Positions 1-11,914 are shown, counted from the first letter of the stretch. The stretch: DNA of 64,000 bases from Albifimbria verrucaria (GCA_020081605.1 JAHREC010000062.1:1736001-1800000); one strand, 5' to 3'. A program made the numbers and translations. Notes: generated by a model not told the origin, from the letters alone.

Positions 1-252
1 GGACGACATGGGGAAAGAATGAGACTAGATACGAGGCCAAACGCCGTTCTACCAGTGCTAATGATGAGAGATGAAGGGTGTGATATCCCGAAAGCAGAAA
101 TCCTCATTTCGGCCCCAATGATAAACGTGTTCTAGGTAATCCACTTCTGTGTGTGAGCACTATACCGTTGCCAAAGCGGCCAATCTATGCGTCCTCTGAA
201 TGGCGTTGAAAGACTTAGTGACTGAACAAGCCGCTATCAAACGAACTGTATA

Positions 253-1449
253 TTAATCCTCCTGAGACAGACTGTCGATCCATCGCTGAACGGCCCCATC
301 CCTCGCCAGCGCCTTTTCTACATCTCTCTCCGCGGCTTGCTCGCATTTTCTGCGAATTACATCGAGGGCACCATCCTGCCAGTGACGTTGTAAAAGTTGG
401 CCTGCATCTCGAGCCAGCGCGAATGCTTGTGCTTACTGTCTGCGGCGGCCAGGATCGCACAGTCGTCCGCGCTGAAGTGATCGTCAGGCACGGGCTGAAG
501 GGAGCTTGGATAGAGCTCGGACCAGATGTGGGTTTGCAGGTATCGGTCTTGGAGACATTTTTCTTCAGTTCTGTGAAGGCAGTGGGCTTCTGAGGATGCT
601 TCTTCACCAGAAAGGGATTCGGCGTCACAGGCTTTAACGGCTTTAGCAGGCATAATGCTGATAGCATTGGCTGTCTGTTTCTGCCCCTTGTTCGTGCTTT
701 TCTTCCCTTCCTCTCTTGGTGCTTCTGGTGAACTTTCTTCTTGAGTTTTACTGTTCCCATCATCGTCGTCAGAACTAGCATTGTAAGGAAGGTCCTTGAT
801 GACTTTCCAGCGAGCCTTAACCTCGGCTTTGTTTTTCTTGAGGGCACTCCCGATGTCGGCCCATGGCAGACATTCCTTTCCTGTTTTCATCGATCTTAGA
901 AGCATATCTTCTGAGAGAGTCCACCCAGAAGCATCGGGTTTAACGTGACTGGTTGAACTAGCAGGTGGCTCGGTATCCGTTGGCATATCGTTAGAAGTAG
1001 TGTTAGAGGTACATCCCTCTCTTGGGATTTCTACCGACACGTTGGATGACTCCGTTTGCGATGATACTTTGGAACTGGGACTGGATGCTTCCCAGTGTCA
1101 CCACAGGCGTGATCATTGGATTCTTCGGACTGTTCTTCGCTCGTAGATGTAACATCTTTCTTTATCTTCGACAACTTCGCCTGTGCCGCCATCTTTTTCG
1201 AGCTTTCCTCGGATGTAGAAGCGTAGGAGGTGCTTATATCGTCACTCTCTGCACGCGAAGTCGTACTGTCTGCAGTTGATTCGACCGTCTTTTTGCATGA
1301 TGTTTTATTGAGACATGGATCCTTTGAGCTCTTCTTTGGTTTTTGCATACCTCTGTTTTCTTTTTGCACTTTAGGAGCAGCGAATCATCGGAGACTTCTT
1401 CGGAAGAAATCACGGCAGAGGACTGGGTGTCCCCAGATTGAGTGGACAT
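253..1449 (-). CDS. Myb/SANT-like domain protein, frame-disrupted as read
   Basis: Probable nuclear DNA-binding or chromatin protein; target unknown. The start ATG (1447-1449) opens an acidic, Ser/Glu/Lys-rich low-complexity N-terminus. A tryptophan-spaced Myb/SANT-like segment lies at about 785-923 (begins GWTLSEDMLL, then WADIGSALKKNK and ARWKVIKDL). A conserved C-terminal block follows with SKHKHSRWLEMQANFYNVTG, then a tail ending SLSQED at the stop 253-255. As read, the protein is spread over all three minus-strand frames: changes near 1360, near 1090 and near 365. The last has no room for an intron (NVTGRMVP joins directly to a DVIRRKCEQ tail), so it is a one-base indel. The first two could hide introns but no good donor/acceptor pair was found. 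Family assignment rests on the Myb-like spacing and the tail. Pseudogene is possible, but neighbours show the same kind of break. Confidence 0.6.
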
Positions 1450-2607
1450 AGTTTCGACAACCGCAGTTACGAAAAGCAACCGTCTCGCTTGCGGCAGATT
1501 CTAGGGGCCGAAAGAGAGTTAAGAAGTCGATCTCAAACAAACAGTAGACTATATGAGGACTCCATGACGGGTGATATGAAGATGCTTACAAGTTGGTGCT
1601 GTTAGGTTTTAAGATATATGAAGTAATAACGCAGAAGTTCAGACGCCGAATATATCACCGAAAGAGAAGGAAGAGATTGCCGATGATCGAGGCAGAGCCT
1701 GTGAAGAACATCAAGAAATAGCATATGTCACACAGAATAGCTTTTGATGAACTGAATGAAATGAGATGCAGAATAGTACGCAGTGATCGGTGTTTGTGGA
1801 GCCGACTCCTACACGGAAAGACGAGATGTGACAAGACAGCATAGGGCAGGGAGTTTGTAAAGGAGAAAGGAAAAGCAGAAGTTGCTATCAGCTAAATGGT
1901 TCATGTATGGAGCTGAAAATGGGAATTGTTGATGAATAACAGAAGTGCCCTAAGGTTGGCAGCTGGCGGACACTGCACCATCTGGAGCCATGGCATTTAG
2001 TAGAAAGCCGTGTTACCACACCAAGGCATGTGGGCCTGCACAGGGTGTTGTTTGTAGCTAATATGTGAGCCCTGTGGCCGCATGAAAGAATGCTGAACCG
2101 CCATTTGAGTGGACACAATGGATTATTATCGCAGGTTGCACAGTGGAAGAAGTTGGATGCGCCTGTGCTGATTTATATGGCTGGGCTGAATTGACGTTGG
2201 ATGCTGAGTCATCCTTCTGGTCCAAACCGAGACACTCGTCTACCAAATGAGACACGCACTGAGACATATTTGCTCATTCTCATTTAACGTTACTATGCAG
2301 AAGTGAAGGAGGCGAGTATAGGATTGCATTATCTCCCTGCTTGGATAGGCGTAGCACTCACACCGGCTTGCTACCATCTAAAGCTACCTAGGTATTTGTC
2401 TTATCGCCCCATTGCAGTAACTCACGAGTTAAGGCGAGTAAGAGTAAGTAAGGGTAGCAGGCACTAAGCTAGTACAGTAAGATAAGGTGCCCACCATATA
2501 GTCCGTAGTCCACACAGGTCTGGTCAGGCGTCTGTCTGTCTGTGGATGGACTGGGCCAGCTTCAGTCTCTTCCCCACGAGCCAATTGCGCTTCACCTCTT
2601 AACAAGC
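1450..2607. other. Intergenic, no supported gene
   Basis: No recognisable coding exon. One short minus-strand reading frame (2058-2267, begins MSQCVSHLVDECLG) shows no family signature and no convincing splice partners, so it is not called. The stretch from about 2380 holds GGTA/TACC-type repeats such as GCTACCTAGGTA, a motif recurring in other spacers here, and probably contains the promoter of the DUF4202 gene. Confidence 0.5.
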
Positions 2608-3376
2608 ATGTCGTCCCAGGAACTGCCCCGCTGCCTCCTCCCTACGCGAAGGCCCTCGAGCTCATCGACGAGGCCCACGCTCAGGACCCCAAGAAGATTG
2701 ACGGCCCCGATGGGCCTCTGTCGCTACCCTATGAGCTGCACTACGCTCGCAAGATGACTCGGTGGTTGCAGCGCAGGTGCCCGCAAGCCGATCCGGTGCT
2801 GCAGCTGGCGTGTAGGGCGCAGCACTTCAGACGGTACGTAGATATCAAGCCTCCCTCTTCGTGCTGTGTAAGGATGCTGGCCATCTAGCGTCCTCGCCCA
2901 CAAAGCCGCGCGAGGGAGCTAGGCCCCAGCGCAACCAAGACCACGGCTAAGTGAGCTCACCATTCGCAGCTGGGAGATCCCAAGAAGCAGCTTCCCCATG
3001 ACCCGCCCAGGCTACTTGACCTGGCGAGCCAAGCTCAAGGCTCAAGCGGCCCAGCAGGTCGCCGCGCTGCTTGAGTCCTCGCCCGCGCCTATCCCTGCCG
3101 CAGACCGCGACAGAGCGGCGGCGCTCATCCGCAAAGAGAACCTGGCAGCCGACCCGGACACCCAGGTCGCTTGAGGACGTCGCCTGTCTGGTCTTCCTCG
3201 ACGACCAGTTGGATGACTTTGACCAGAAGTCGGACCTGGATGAGGCCAAGATGGTTGGCATCCTTAGGAAGTCGCTGGCTAAGATGAGCCAGCCGGGGAG
3301 GGACCTGGCCATGAAGCTGGAACTGAGCGACAGGGCTAGGCAGTTGGTAGGAAAGGCTCTTGAGCCTGAAGAATAG
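2608..3376 (+). CDS. DUF4202 family protein
   Basis: Conserved protein of unknown function; the family occurs in fungi and bacteria and is built mainly of helices. Exon 1 carries the hallmark block YAKALELIDEAHAQDPKKI, then LPYELHYARKMTRWLQ and LQLACRAQHFRRW. That last motif is split by an intron (donor GTACGT near 2834, acceptor CAG just before 2970). Exon 2 continues EIPRSSFPMTRPGYLTWR, a Lys/Arg/Ala-rich helix, and the C-terminal signature EDVACLVFLDDQLDDF. Two frame breaks are present: one between the ATG at 2608 and the PPPYAK block, and one base extra just before LEDVACLVF (near 3170). Both sides of each break match the family. The exact N-terminus is uncertain. Confidence 0.8.
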
Positions 3377-3799
3377 AGCGTTCAAGTATTCTCTGAATAT
3401 GCTTGACCTGTGAACTTCATTGTGGACTCGCGGCGTTCCGTAACCGGGATTTCTCACCCAACGGCTCCGACGATGCGTGTTGATGCAGCCGTGCGACAAC
3501 TACCGAGCGTCCCACCGTGACACAGAGCAACCAGCTTGATTCCTTGCCTTGCAAGCAAACTAGATATTAACCCAAGCCGAGGATATATACACAGGCTCAA
3601 ATAAAGCCTACGGAGTAAAGGGTCCACTCGGCATAATTGACACCGAGGCACGCCGCCCCAGTGTCCATCTCTCTCTTATATCAAGCAAGGAGGAAACCCA
3701 ATTACTCCCTCGCAACTCCTCTCCATTGCTGCGCTTAGCATACTTGAACGGCTTCAGATACCTGGTGGCAACTTCGACTGGGAAATCTTGCTAATCTAC
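3377..3799 (+). promoter_or_regulatory. Spacer with presumed promoter of the FMN dehydrogenase
   Basis: Contains the 3' end region of the DUF4202 gene and, by position, the promoter and leader of the dehydrogenase at 3800. No specific operator or TATA element could be assigned. The last 100 bases are pyrimidine-rich, as in many fungal leaders. Confidence 0.35.
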
Positions 3800-5121
3800 A
3801 TGTCGCCAACCACGCACAAGAAATCCCGGCCGGCGTCGGCCGATGACGCCAAGGACCAGAGAAGTGAGCTCACGTCCAAGGACAAGCCCAAGCTTGAGTC
3901 CCTCATCTCGACGCACGACTTTGAATCAGTCGCCTCGCGCACTTTCTCACCAAAGGCTTGGGCATTCGTCTCCTCTGCGGCGACGGACTTGCATACCAAG
4001 ACCCGCAACGCCTCTGCTTACGCTTCCATCGGTCTGCGGCCCCGCGCGCTTCGCAATGTCGCCCGCGTCGACATCAGAGCCGCGATGCTCGGCAACCTCA
4101 TGAGCGCGCCCATCTTCTGCAGCCCAACGGCCATGGCCAATCTCGTCCACGGCGAGGGCGAGAAGGACATTGGCCGCGCTTGCAAGGCCTCGGGCATAGC
4201 GCAGTGCATCTCCACAAGCGCATCCTGTCCGCTGCAGGACATCGTCAAAGCGATTGGCGAGTATTCCGTCTCTTCGTCTTCCTCAGCGGCCCCGTACCAG
4301 GTCCCCCTCTTCTTCCAGCTGTACGTGGACAAGGTACGGGACAATTCGAAAAAGTTGCTGCAGCAGGCCCAGCGATCAGGCGTCAAGGGCATTATCCTTA
4401 CCATAGATGCTCCCGTCCCCGGCAAACGTGAGGCTGATGAGCGGATCCCTCTGATGAGACCATTGGATCGCCTTTGTCTGGCGCCACAGCTCGCAACGAT
4501 TCGAAAGGAGGCGCCATTGGCCGCGTCATGGGCGGCTACATAGATGCCTCTGTGTCCTGGTCCGATATTGCCTGGTTGAGGGACTGCGTACCAGGCTTAC
4601 CCATCGTGCTCAAGGGAGTCCAGACCTACGAAGATGCACTTCTCGCCCGGGACGCCGGAGTTGATGCCATTATTGTCTCCAACCACGGCGGGCGCAGCCT
4701 CGACACCTCTCCTGCCACCATCCTTGTACTACTCGAGATCCGACGAAACTGCCCCGAGGTGTTTGAATCCATGGAGGTCTATGTAGATGGGGGTGTTACC
4801 CGCGGAACGGATATTTTCAAAGCTCTCTGCCTCGGCGCAAAGGCGGTGGGCATCGGCCGCGGCTGCCTCTATTCGCTGAACTACGGCCACGAGGAGTGAT
4901 TCGTTACATTGACAGTAAGTGAATAAGCTGCTTGCATATCGTACCGCACTATTTAACACTAACACTTGCTAGTCCTGCGAGACGAACTTGAGACGACGAT
5001 GAAGATGTGCGGAGTGACTAGCTTGGACCAGCTTCATCCCGGCTACTTAAACACCCTTGCTGTGGATCACCTAATTCCACGAGGACCCAAGTACCCTGAT
5101 CTGCTTAAGAGCCATTTGTGA
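3800..5121 (+). CDS. FMN-dependent alpha-hydroxy-acid dehydrogenase (lactate dehydrogenase/glycolate oxidase type)
   Basis: Oxidises a 2-hydroxy acid such as L-lactate or glycolate to the 2-oxo acid using FMN; exact substrate not readable. About 420 residues forming the TIM-barrel alone; the N-terminal cytochrome b5 domain of yeast Cyb2 is absent. Visible motifs: LGNLMSAPIFCSPTAMANL (FMN-binding strand), FFQLYVDK, GVKGIILTIDAP, LPIVLKGV (catalytic Lys), the catalytic-base motif SNHGGRSLD, and YVDGGVTRGTDIFKALCLGA plus GIGRG at the phosphate-binding end. A phase-1 intron spans 4915-4972 with branch CTAAC. Two one-base deletions occur: in the C-run near 4448 (before SDETIG) and in the G-run near 4894 (GHEG-VIRY), which creates a false stop. 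The start ATG at 3800 is chosen over upstream non-ATG codons. No clear mitochondrial targeting signal. Confidence 0.85.
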
Positions 5122-8100
5122 TTCTAGCTGTCAAAGCGGTGTTCTCTCAACCCTGGCTTAGCAGGGTACGGATAGTTGTTTCCTAACGCATTTCTCGGTG
5201 TGGCTTAGCAACGATTGATGGCATTGCTAACCTGTTCTCATGGTGACATAAAGAATCTTAACATGACCCATGTATATATTGGGATGCATCTTTTGCGAGA
5301 AGATCATTGGATGTGATCCTCCATACGAAGTTGTGCAACCAGCGCGACATCGTGGGTTTTCACCAACGTCCCAGAGCTGTTAAGAGAGGCAGATTCCTGA
5401 ATTGTAACATACTAATGGCGTACTCTTTGCTTCGCATTTTATTAAATTATGACCTAGGGATTTTGGTATCGACCGGTATGCTTGCTCATACAGAAAGTTT
5501 GCCGGTGTTCTCGTGAGCCAAGTTGGGAACTCCAATACGACCTGATGATTTGACATGCTGGTCTATGGAATTTCTCAGCTACTAGTCGTTGGACCTGATT
5601 TATATCTCTTGACTCTGCATCGAATTAAATTAACAAGCTGGCTGCTTATTATAGTTTGAGCTTGATTCTATGCTGGGGAAATGGATATTGGCAACGAATG
5701 GCACCTTCTAGCATGGATATTTTACCACGAGGAAACCTTGCGCAGCCTAGCATACACGACTACAGAGACCACATAATTTAGGTACTTTAGTGGTTGTATC
5801 TTGGGAATGAAAATTCTCTACGAAGAGCCCATCACTACCAAATGTGGTGACGACATTGACGGTCGAGCAAATCGGCAGAACAGAACACGATCACGACAAA
5901 GTGGCTTCCTCTCCTGATACAGAGAGACACTAGAGCCCTGGTGCAGCGAGGGTTGCATTAGCCAGCCGCGTTAGATCACCATCGGTAGGAATACCAAGTG
6001 TATGGATAACATGGTTACAAATTTAAGGGGAAAAACCCAAGGCAAAGGTCGAAGAAGAGAAATATTACAATTTGTATTATATGCACAAATAAATGATCAT
6101 GCAAGAAGGCAAACAAATATTAAGCTACAAGGCTGATCAATCCCTGTAGGCTTCTAAATCTTGGCTAACACTCGAGCTGGAGGGCCATCAGGCTTACGAC
6201 GAATAACGGGCATTTTATTTACTTTTTTCACCTGAGCAAGCATGCTACTCCAAGTGAACACGTCTGCATGCCGAGCCATTCGCTACCTCAGAACCTGCTT
6301 CTCCTTGCATGCATAACAATGGCTTGTTTGGATGAGATCGAAATTGGCGGAAACGGATCCCAATTTGATATTCACAAGTCTTGTTGGCAGGCAGCAATCG
6401 CCAAACCATCTCTGGCATGTTCAAGCGGGCTTTAGGTCAGCGTGAAGACTTGGACTTGCTAATCCAATGGGGATGTACGCGATTACGCACGCAGTGTTTA
6501 TCATATGATATCTGACCAAGGAAGCCTGCTGAACCACCCATGCAGTCCAATAAAGGGATCGAATCTGCATCGTGGACCAATACCGGGACCCCCACAGCTG
6601 TGCGGGTAGACCGCTTGAGTCAAGGCTGGGAAGAGACATATCTCAGACACCACACCGATTCGTGGATGGGCGATGAGACATGCGCGTAGGGCCAGGAAAC
6701 AGAGCGTCGTGTGGCGCAGCATTGTAGAGATCATCATTCATCCATGTTATCCTCCATCCCTAGCTTGACCGCTTGCGTTTCGACATGATAAGTCGAATCA
6801 CGTGGCGTAAGTCAAGAGCAGGACAGGGCAAAAGAGCCCATCATTACAGGCTCTCCCTTGCGGCGAGATTGCTCCGCTCCAAACGAAGGGGTTGTTGGTT
6901 GGCTCTCGTCAATGAAAAACAAGGCCGAGCTGATCGAAATAGGGTTGATGAAAAGGAAGGCGGCATGTTAGTGCGAGAAATGACTGGGTTGCTGTTCTTA
7001 TGTGGCGACAGCATGGATGCAGCGGACCCGATGGCATGCACGCCATGCTAGCTCACCGGTTAAAGTACGCAACGAGATCCCGGAACATCTGAGCCCATGG
7101 TAGCACCGGGTTGCGAAAAAGATTGTGTGAGGACGTTGTGATAACCTTGCCACGGTTTAAGGGCGATATCGCTGGTGTTGTAATGGGAGTATTTTGAGAC
7201 CCACAGCGGCCGGTACCGATCGCCCGTTGCGGCGTGCAGCTTGGTCGCTTATGACAAATAGCCCCAGTGTCTTTAGACGGCGGCAACAAGAGGGAATGGG
7301 TGACAAATAGTACATATGTCGGCCCGATGAGCTTCTCACCGAAGGGCCCATGATGGATTGTGGCACTCATTGCTGTGGCTCGTCGGGGTTAAACGGAGAC
7401 CGGATGGTGGCGAGTGCCCCTTTGAGGGTGTGCGCTGCCTAGTCAGGTCATGAATTGAAGGTGAATTACAGAGTTGTGGCCCGTGCAATAGTTTGCTAGA
7501 CGCCATGTTGCAGTGCAGTACAGTGAACGCTACGTGCCCCACATTCCGTGGCCGTGGTTCTTCCAATTGAAACTCCGTACTTGGAGCCGAGAAGAGAAAC
7601 AAGGCCAGGCAGGAGTTAAGCGAACAGGATGGGGATGGGAGCTGAATGCAAAGGTGCATATCGATCGACGATTTGGCGGGAGTAGGAATTGCTTGCTGGA
7701 CCGTGTCTTGATAATCAGCCTATAAATGAGCCGAACCAGGATATTGCCTTGCGCGCGTGCATAATGGCGGGACGTTCCATGCCTCTGGGGCTGAAATACC
7801 GGAAACACTGCTGAACACCAATTTGGAGTGCATTGAGATCTTCCTAGCCCAGCCAATAATGTCAACCAAAGTCTTCAATTTGAGCAGCCCGCGCGATCGG
7901 CACAGCATAGGTACGTGCAGTAGCAGCACCTACGCAACTGATCAACAGCTGAAAGCAACTCTGGAAGCACGCCACGGAGAACGTGGCGTCTTTAGGATCC
8001 CAGAAAGCCGGAGCCAACCACCCCTCCTGACATTTCCGGACTCAGCTGGGCTTGTCAAAAGGAACCTGCAGTAGAACTACTCCAATGTTGACGTAAACAA

Positions 8101-8281
8101 TCAAGGAGATTGGGCGGGCAAAGGTTGATTGGATCGACGCCATTTCTGCCCCTCAGCCGCATCAGGAATTTCCGAGGACAGAATGGCAGTGACGCTGACC
8201 CATCCATGCAAGCCTTGTTACGCACGCCAAAGAGACGAACTAACCAGGGTAGCCAAGGATAGATTAGCAACACTAAAGACG

Positions 8282-8306
8282 GCGGCCGGATCACTGATCC
8301 GGCCGC
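8282..8306. repeat. Perfect 12-bp inverted repeat with one-base centre
   Basis: Twelve bases (GCGGCCGGATCA) are followed by a single C and then their exact reverse complement. The symmetry ends at both outer bases. It could be a binding site for a dimeric regulator (the core resembles CGG-type zinc-cluster half sites), a cruciform or hairpin terminator, or the tip of a mobile-element relic. Only the symmetry is seen; function is unknown. Confidence 0.85.
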
Positions 8307-8338
8307 ACCATTAGCCAACCAAACCTACCAGGTCCCGG

Positions 8339-8415
8339 AAAAGATGGCAACAGGGAGTTGAACCCCGGTTCGTAAGAATCTCAGATTCAGCGAGTGTGTG
8401 GAAGAACCTTGGCGA
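8339..8415 (-). other. tRNA-like module (degenerate tRNA or tRNA-derived element)
   Basis: On the minus strand a sequence resembling a Pol III A box (TCGCCAAGGTTC, 8404-8415) precedes a good B box/T-arm (GGGGTTCAACTCC, 8354-8366) by a tRNA-like distance. The T-stem pairs CGGGG with CCCTG. A TTTT run follows (8339-8342). No matching acceptor stem or orthodox anticodon arm (U33) can be formed, so this is not called a functional tRNA. It may be a decayed tRNA, a tRNA damaged by indels, a SINE head, or chance. Confidence 0.3.
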
Positions 8416-9917
8416 GGAGGACCCTTTACGATCTAACCCTCCTTTGGGTTGGTTGCTTTCTTTTCGGTTTGTTCGTAGAGGGCATCCAGGTACAAGAGAG
8501 GGTAATGGCTAGCAAGCAGTGAGAAGTGGAATCGCCGTATCGTCATGCCACGGTGAGAGATTATTTTGGACCAGCCTTATAAAGCGGCATGGCGTCATGC
8601 TGTGGTTGAAAAATCAAAGGAATGTTAGACGGAGGAGAAGGTGAGCCAGGAGCGCTAAAGCAAGCGTTTGGGCGCGTGTAAGGGCGGACTTCGTCCCGGA
8701 CCCTGTCGCCCGGACCCCTGCGCAGCTCAAGGCCAGGGTAGCCCGACCCTGCTATCTGCTCGTCTATCTCGAGGTAATCTGAGACAACCAACCAGAATCT
8801 GCGCCACACCGACGCCAAAATCCAGACCATGCGTCCAGGCCACTCCAGGCTCTGTGCTGTTGAGCACAGTCCACTGCATGCAGTCATTTCGTCCGAACCG
8901 GTCCAAGGCTGCCAAACCGGCGTCTGATGAGGGGTGCAGCAAGGGCGGGCTCTCATTGACGTGCAGAGGTGTATGCCGGGCGATAATTGGCTGGTGTTCC
9001 GATTCGATCAGCGAAGGGCTTTGTCGTGCGCACGTGTGGAGAAGGGGTCGGAACCAAGTGGGAACTGATCTGTAGTTGACAAGAAAAAGAAATTCGTGCA
9101 GCAACCTGCGATGGGGAAATACATGGAAGGGGTATAGGCGAAGAAGAAGAAGTAGAAGATGTTGGTGATGACGGAACAATTTTAGAGAGGGGAAAAAGAA
9201 AAAGAAAGGGAGAATGGGAAAGGAAAACTGCATTCTATAGCCCACAAAACCCGCAAGGCACGGCTAGATGTCCTATCCTATCCTACTCTACTCTGTATCG
9301 ACTCATGAGATGCGACAGCCAAGTGTTACCAGGGTGAGAACGAACCGACAACCCCAACATTTGAAGCAGGTAGGTATGGCAGGAAGGGACGAGACCTGAA
9401 GATAGGTAGCTGCCCAGGTGGTCCAGTGTCATACCACCCTGATGGTTGGTCAAGCCCAGCGACAGGACAGGGGTTCCCGAACTAGTACATATGGTACTCC
9501 GTAAGGCACCTAACTATAGATACCGAGGTTCCATTGGCCAGGCAGGCAGGGCATGAGTACCTTGTGTGCAGCAGGTATCTGCAATAAAGCTAGGCGGGTG
9601 GGGATGGTTCGTTTCGTTTGCTCGCAATTAACACCATGGATAAACGTTTTATATCAAGCTATTGCATGCAATGGCCTCAAGGAACTATGACATGGGGCCT
9701 TTAGGAATTCTTGCGCAGCAGCTTGTCATGATCGCGTAGCGTCCGAGGGTCTAGACCCAAGAGACTCTCCGAAGTGCTGAACAAACACAAGGTAGCCAAT
9801 TATCAGCCTTGATGTAGAGAGGTACCTCCATGCGCTCCCCAACCGAACCCTGCTCGTCAGTGCCTACGTGCAGGCATGCTGGACAGGGAGGTTAAGGCAG
9901 GCACATGCAACGCAGTG

Positions 9918-10022
9918 ACATGCCATGCTATGTCATGCTATGCTATGCCATGCTGTGCACACGCAGTATGACAGCGCATGAGCGACGCATGGCATGGCAA
10001 AGCACGGCACGGCGCGGCATGG
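9918..10022. repeat. Degenerate ATGCT / GGCAT pentanucleotide repeats
   Basis: Successive units of five bases: ATGCC, ATGCT, ATGTC, ATGCT, ATGCT, ATGCC, ATGCT over 9921-9955, then CATGG/CACGG/CGCGG units to 10022. Low-complexity DNA without coding potential. Confidence 0.75.
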
Positions 10023-11064
10023 AGTTGGGCCAATTTTTTAATTTTTTTTTAACGGACGTGTCATGGCAATAATAATAGCATGGGCAATAATAGTAGGCTT
10101 GCTTCGTGCCACTTCCCGCTTGCAGTCCGAAGACAAGACCACGGCTTCGGAGTGGCCGCTGTGCCCCGTTTGTCTTGGACGCCTCTGTCCGGGCTTCCAG
10201 CTCTCCAGTGCCTCTCGAATCCCCCTGCATTGGCAATTTGTCCGGTCACGGGTTCTCTTTTCTTTTTCTTCCCTGTTTTTCTTTTGCTTGGTTGGTTTTT
10301 CCACTCTCTCCGTGTGTGTCTCTCTCTTGTCGGAGTGAGAGTCAAGGCTAGCGCGATAGCGAGGATGTACATCTCAAAGAAGCAAGCAGCCGACCATGGC
10401 AAATTGCAACCACATATCCATCAAGTGATACAGTACAGTCCCGTAAGCCATAGGCCTGCCCGGTGGCGTCTCGGCGGTACGTATGACGTCGCAGGGAAGC
10501 CGGAACGTCGACTTTTGCTTTCTCCTCTTATCCTCTCCACAGTGGCATGCCTGTCACCAGCCAGCTCATCCCTTCCCTTGACTTCCAGTGGAGTGGGGGC
10601 AGGCTAGGTGGCTATCAGGTGTGGGAGACGGAGCAGACCAGCGGGCAGGGTCAGTGTGTAGAATGTAAGCTTTTTTTTCTTTCTTCCCTAAGCAGTCTTC
10701 ACGTGGGTTGTTTTTGAATAGTGCCAGGGCTAGACCATCCAAAGTGCTGGGTAGCCCCAAGGAGGGATGGCTGGATTGATGCTTGGTTGGGTGTGGATGG
10801 GCGTGAGGTGTGAGGGGAGGGAGGGAGGGCCGGAGAGGGAGGAGGGGCCAAAGAATTGCAAATACAGGTTTACGCCAACAGAATCCACTTGCGAAGAGTA
10901 CCTGCCTAAGATACCATGGTGGTCTGCACGTCGAAATGTTTTCGGTAGGGAGGTGAAGGGCACCCGGGAGCTGCAGTTCGCTGCGGGCTTTTGCTGGTGT
11001 CTTGCCTCCGTTGTAGTAGCTTACCTACCTTAGTAAGGTAGGTACCTAACGTAGGCAAGGAACT

Positions 11065-11114
11065 GTACGGTACGGTACGGTACGGCATGGTATGGTATGG
11101 TATGGCATGGTACG
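11065..11114. repeat. TACGG/TATGG pentanucleotide array
   Basis: Ten tandem 5-base units, four TACGG then CATGG, TATGG x3, CATGG, TACGA, drifting by transitions. A related array (GGTACGGTACGGTGCGG) lies at 11337-11354. Confidence 0.85.
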
Positions 11115-11248
11115 AGTCGAGTAGCCCTTTGCAGAATGCCAGGGTGAGGGTAGGGCGTGCTGCGTTGCGCTGCTGTGGTGTGTACGTTGTGTGGCTGAGT
11201 GATACAATATAGCGAGCACTGTACCGTACTGCAGCGTACTGGAGCACG

Positions 11249-11270
11249 CTGGGCTGGGCTGGGCTGGGCT
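11249..11270. repeat. GCTGG pentanucleotide array
   Basis: About four copies of GCTGG. The same unit recurs at 31381-31410, about 20 kb away. Confidence 0.85.
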
Positions 11271-11653
11271 GCATGCATGTACATGTACAGAAGCCGGTCT
11301 CTCTGGTTCACGCAAAAGTGATAGAGACATGGCTTTGGTACGGTACGGTGCGGTAGACCCTGCGTTTGACTGTCTACCTACCTACCTACTACACCTACCA
11401 CCTGGACCTGGTCGTCCCAAGGTGCTAGCTTCGGTCGCAGCTTTTCTTCGAATCACGTCTCGCCTGGCCTCCCCTTTGGTCCTTTGGTCCCTTGAGATAC
11501 CGCATCTGGAGGGTCCGGCACGGAGGTACCGACTGGACCGGGGGACGACGGGCGACTGCACCGACGTACCCACCACCCACAGCACTGGGAGTCGACTCAA
11601 GTCAAGTCTCTGTCTGTCCGTCTCGTCTCGTCTGTCTTGCCATCATCTCCTGT

Positions 11654-11673
11654 CCTGGCCTGGCCTGGCCTGG
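11654..11673. repeat. CCTGG pentanucleotide array
   Basis: Four tandem CCTGG units, followed by the related CTTCCTGGCC units. Part of the pyrimidine-rich strand-biased region. Confidence 0.8.
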
Positions 11674-11887
11674 TCTTCCTGGCCTTCCTGGCCTCGCTCG
11701 CTCGCTCACTTCCGCGTTTCGCTGGCCGCCTGACTGGCCACCTTTCTCTCACCTGAGTTACCCAGTTCAGTATTTCCCACGAGCTCCTGTCCTCTCTCGT
11801 CCTGTCCTGTCTGTCCTGCTTTGTCACCTCCCCGTCCTCCTCCTCCTCCTCTTCACCCCCTGCTCCTCCTCCCTCTCCTCTCCGCCC

Positions 11888-11914
11888 ATATCCTATCCTA
11901 TCCTATCCTATCCT
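11888..11914. repeat. TATCC pentanucleotide array
   Basis: Five perfect tandem TATCC units in an otherwise C/T-rich tract. Likely polymorphic microsatellite. Confidence 0.9.

Noticed and set aside
2058..2267. Short minus-strand gene (MSQCVSHLVDECLG...)
   Set aside because: No family, no second exon, and composition not different from surrounding spacer; left as a note in the spacer entry.
3800..5121. Flavocytochrome b2 (Cyb2)
   Set aside because: No cytochrome b5 heme-binding domain precedes the FMN barrel and upstream DNA encodes none, so it is called only as an FMN-dependent hydroxy-acid dehydrogenase.
8339..8415. Functional tRNA gene on the minus strand
   Set aside because: B box and T-stem are good, but no acceptor stem pairs with the 3' strand and position 33 is not U in any anticodon loop I can draw. 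Kept only as a tRNA-like module.
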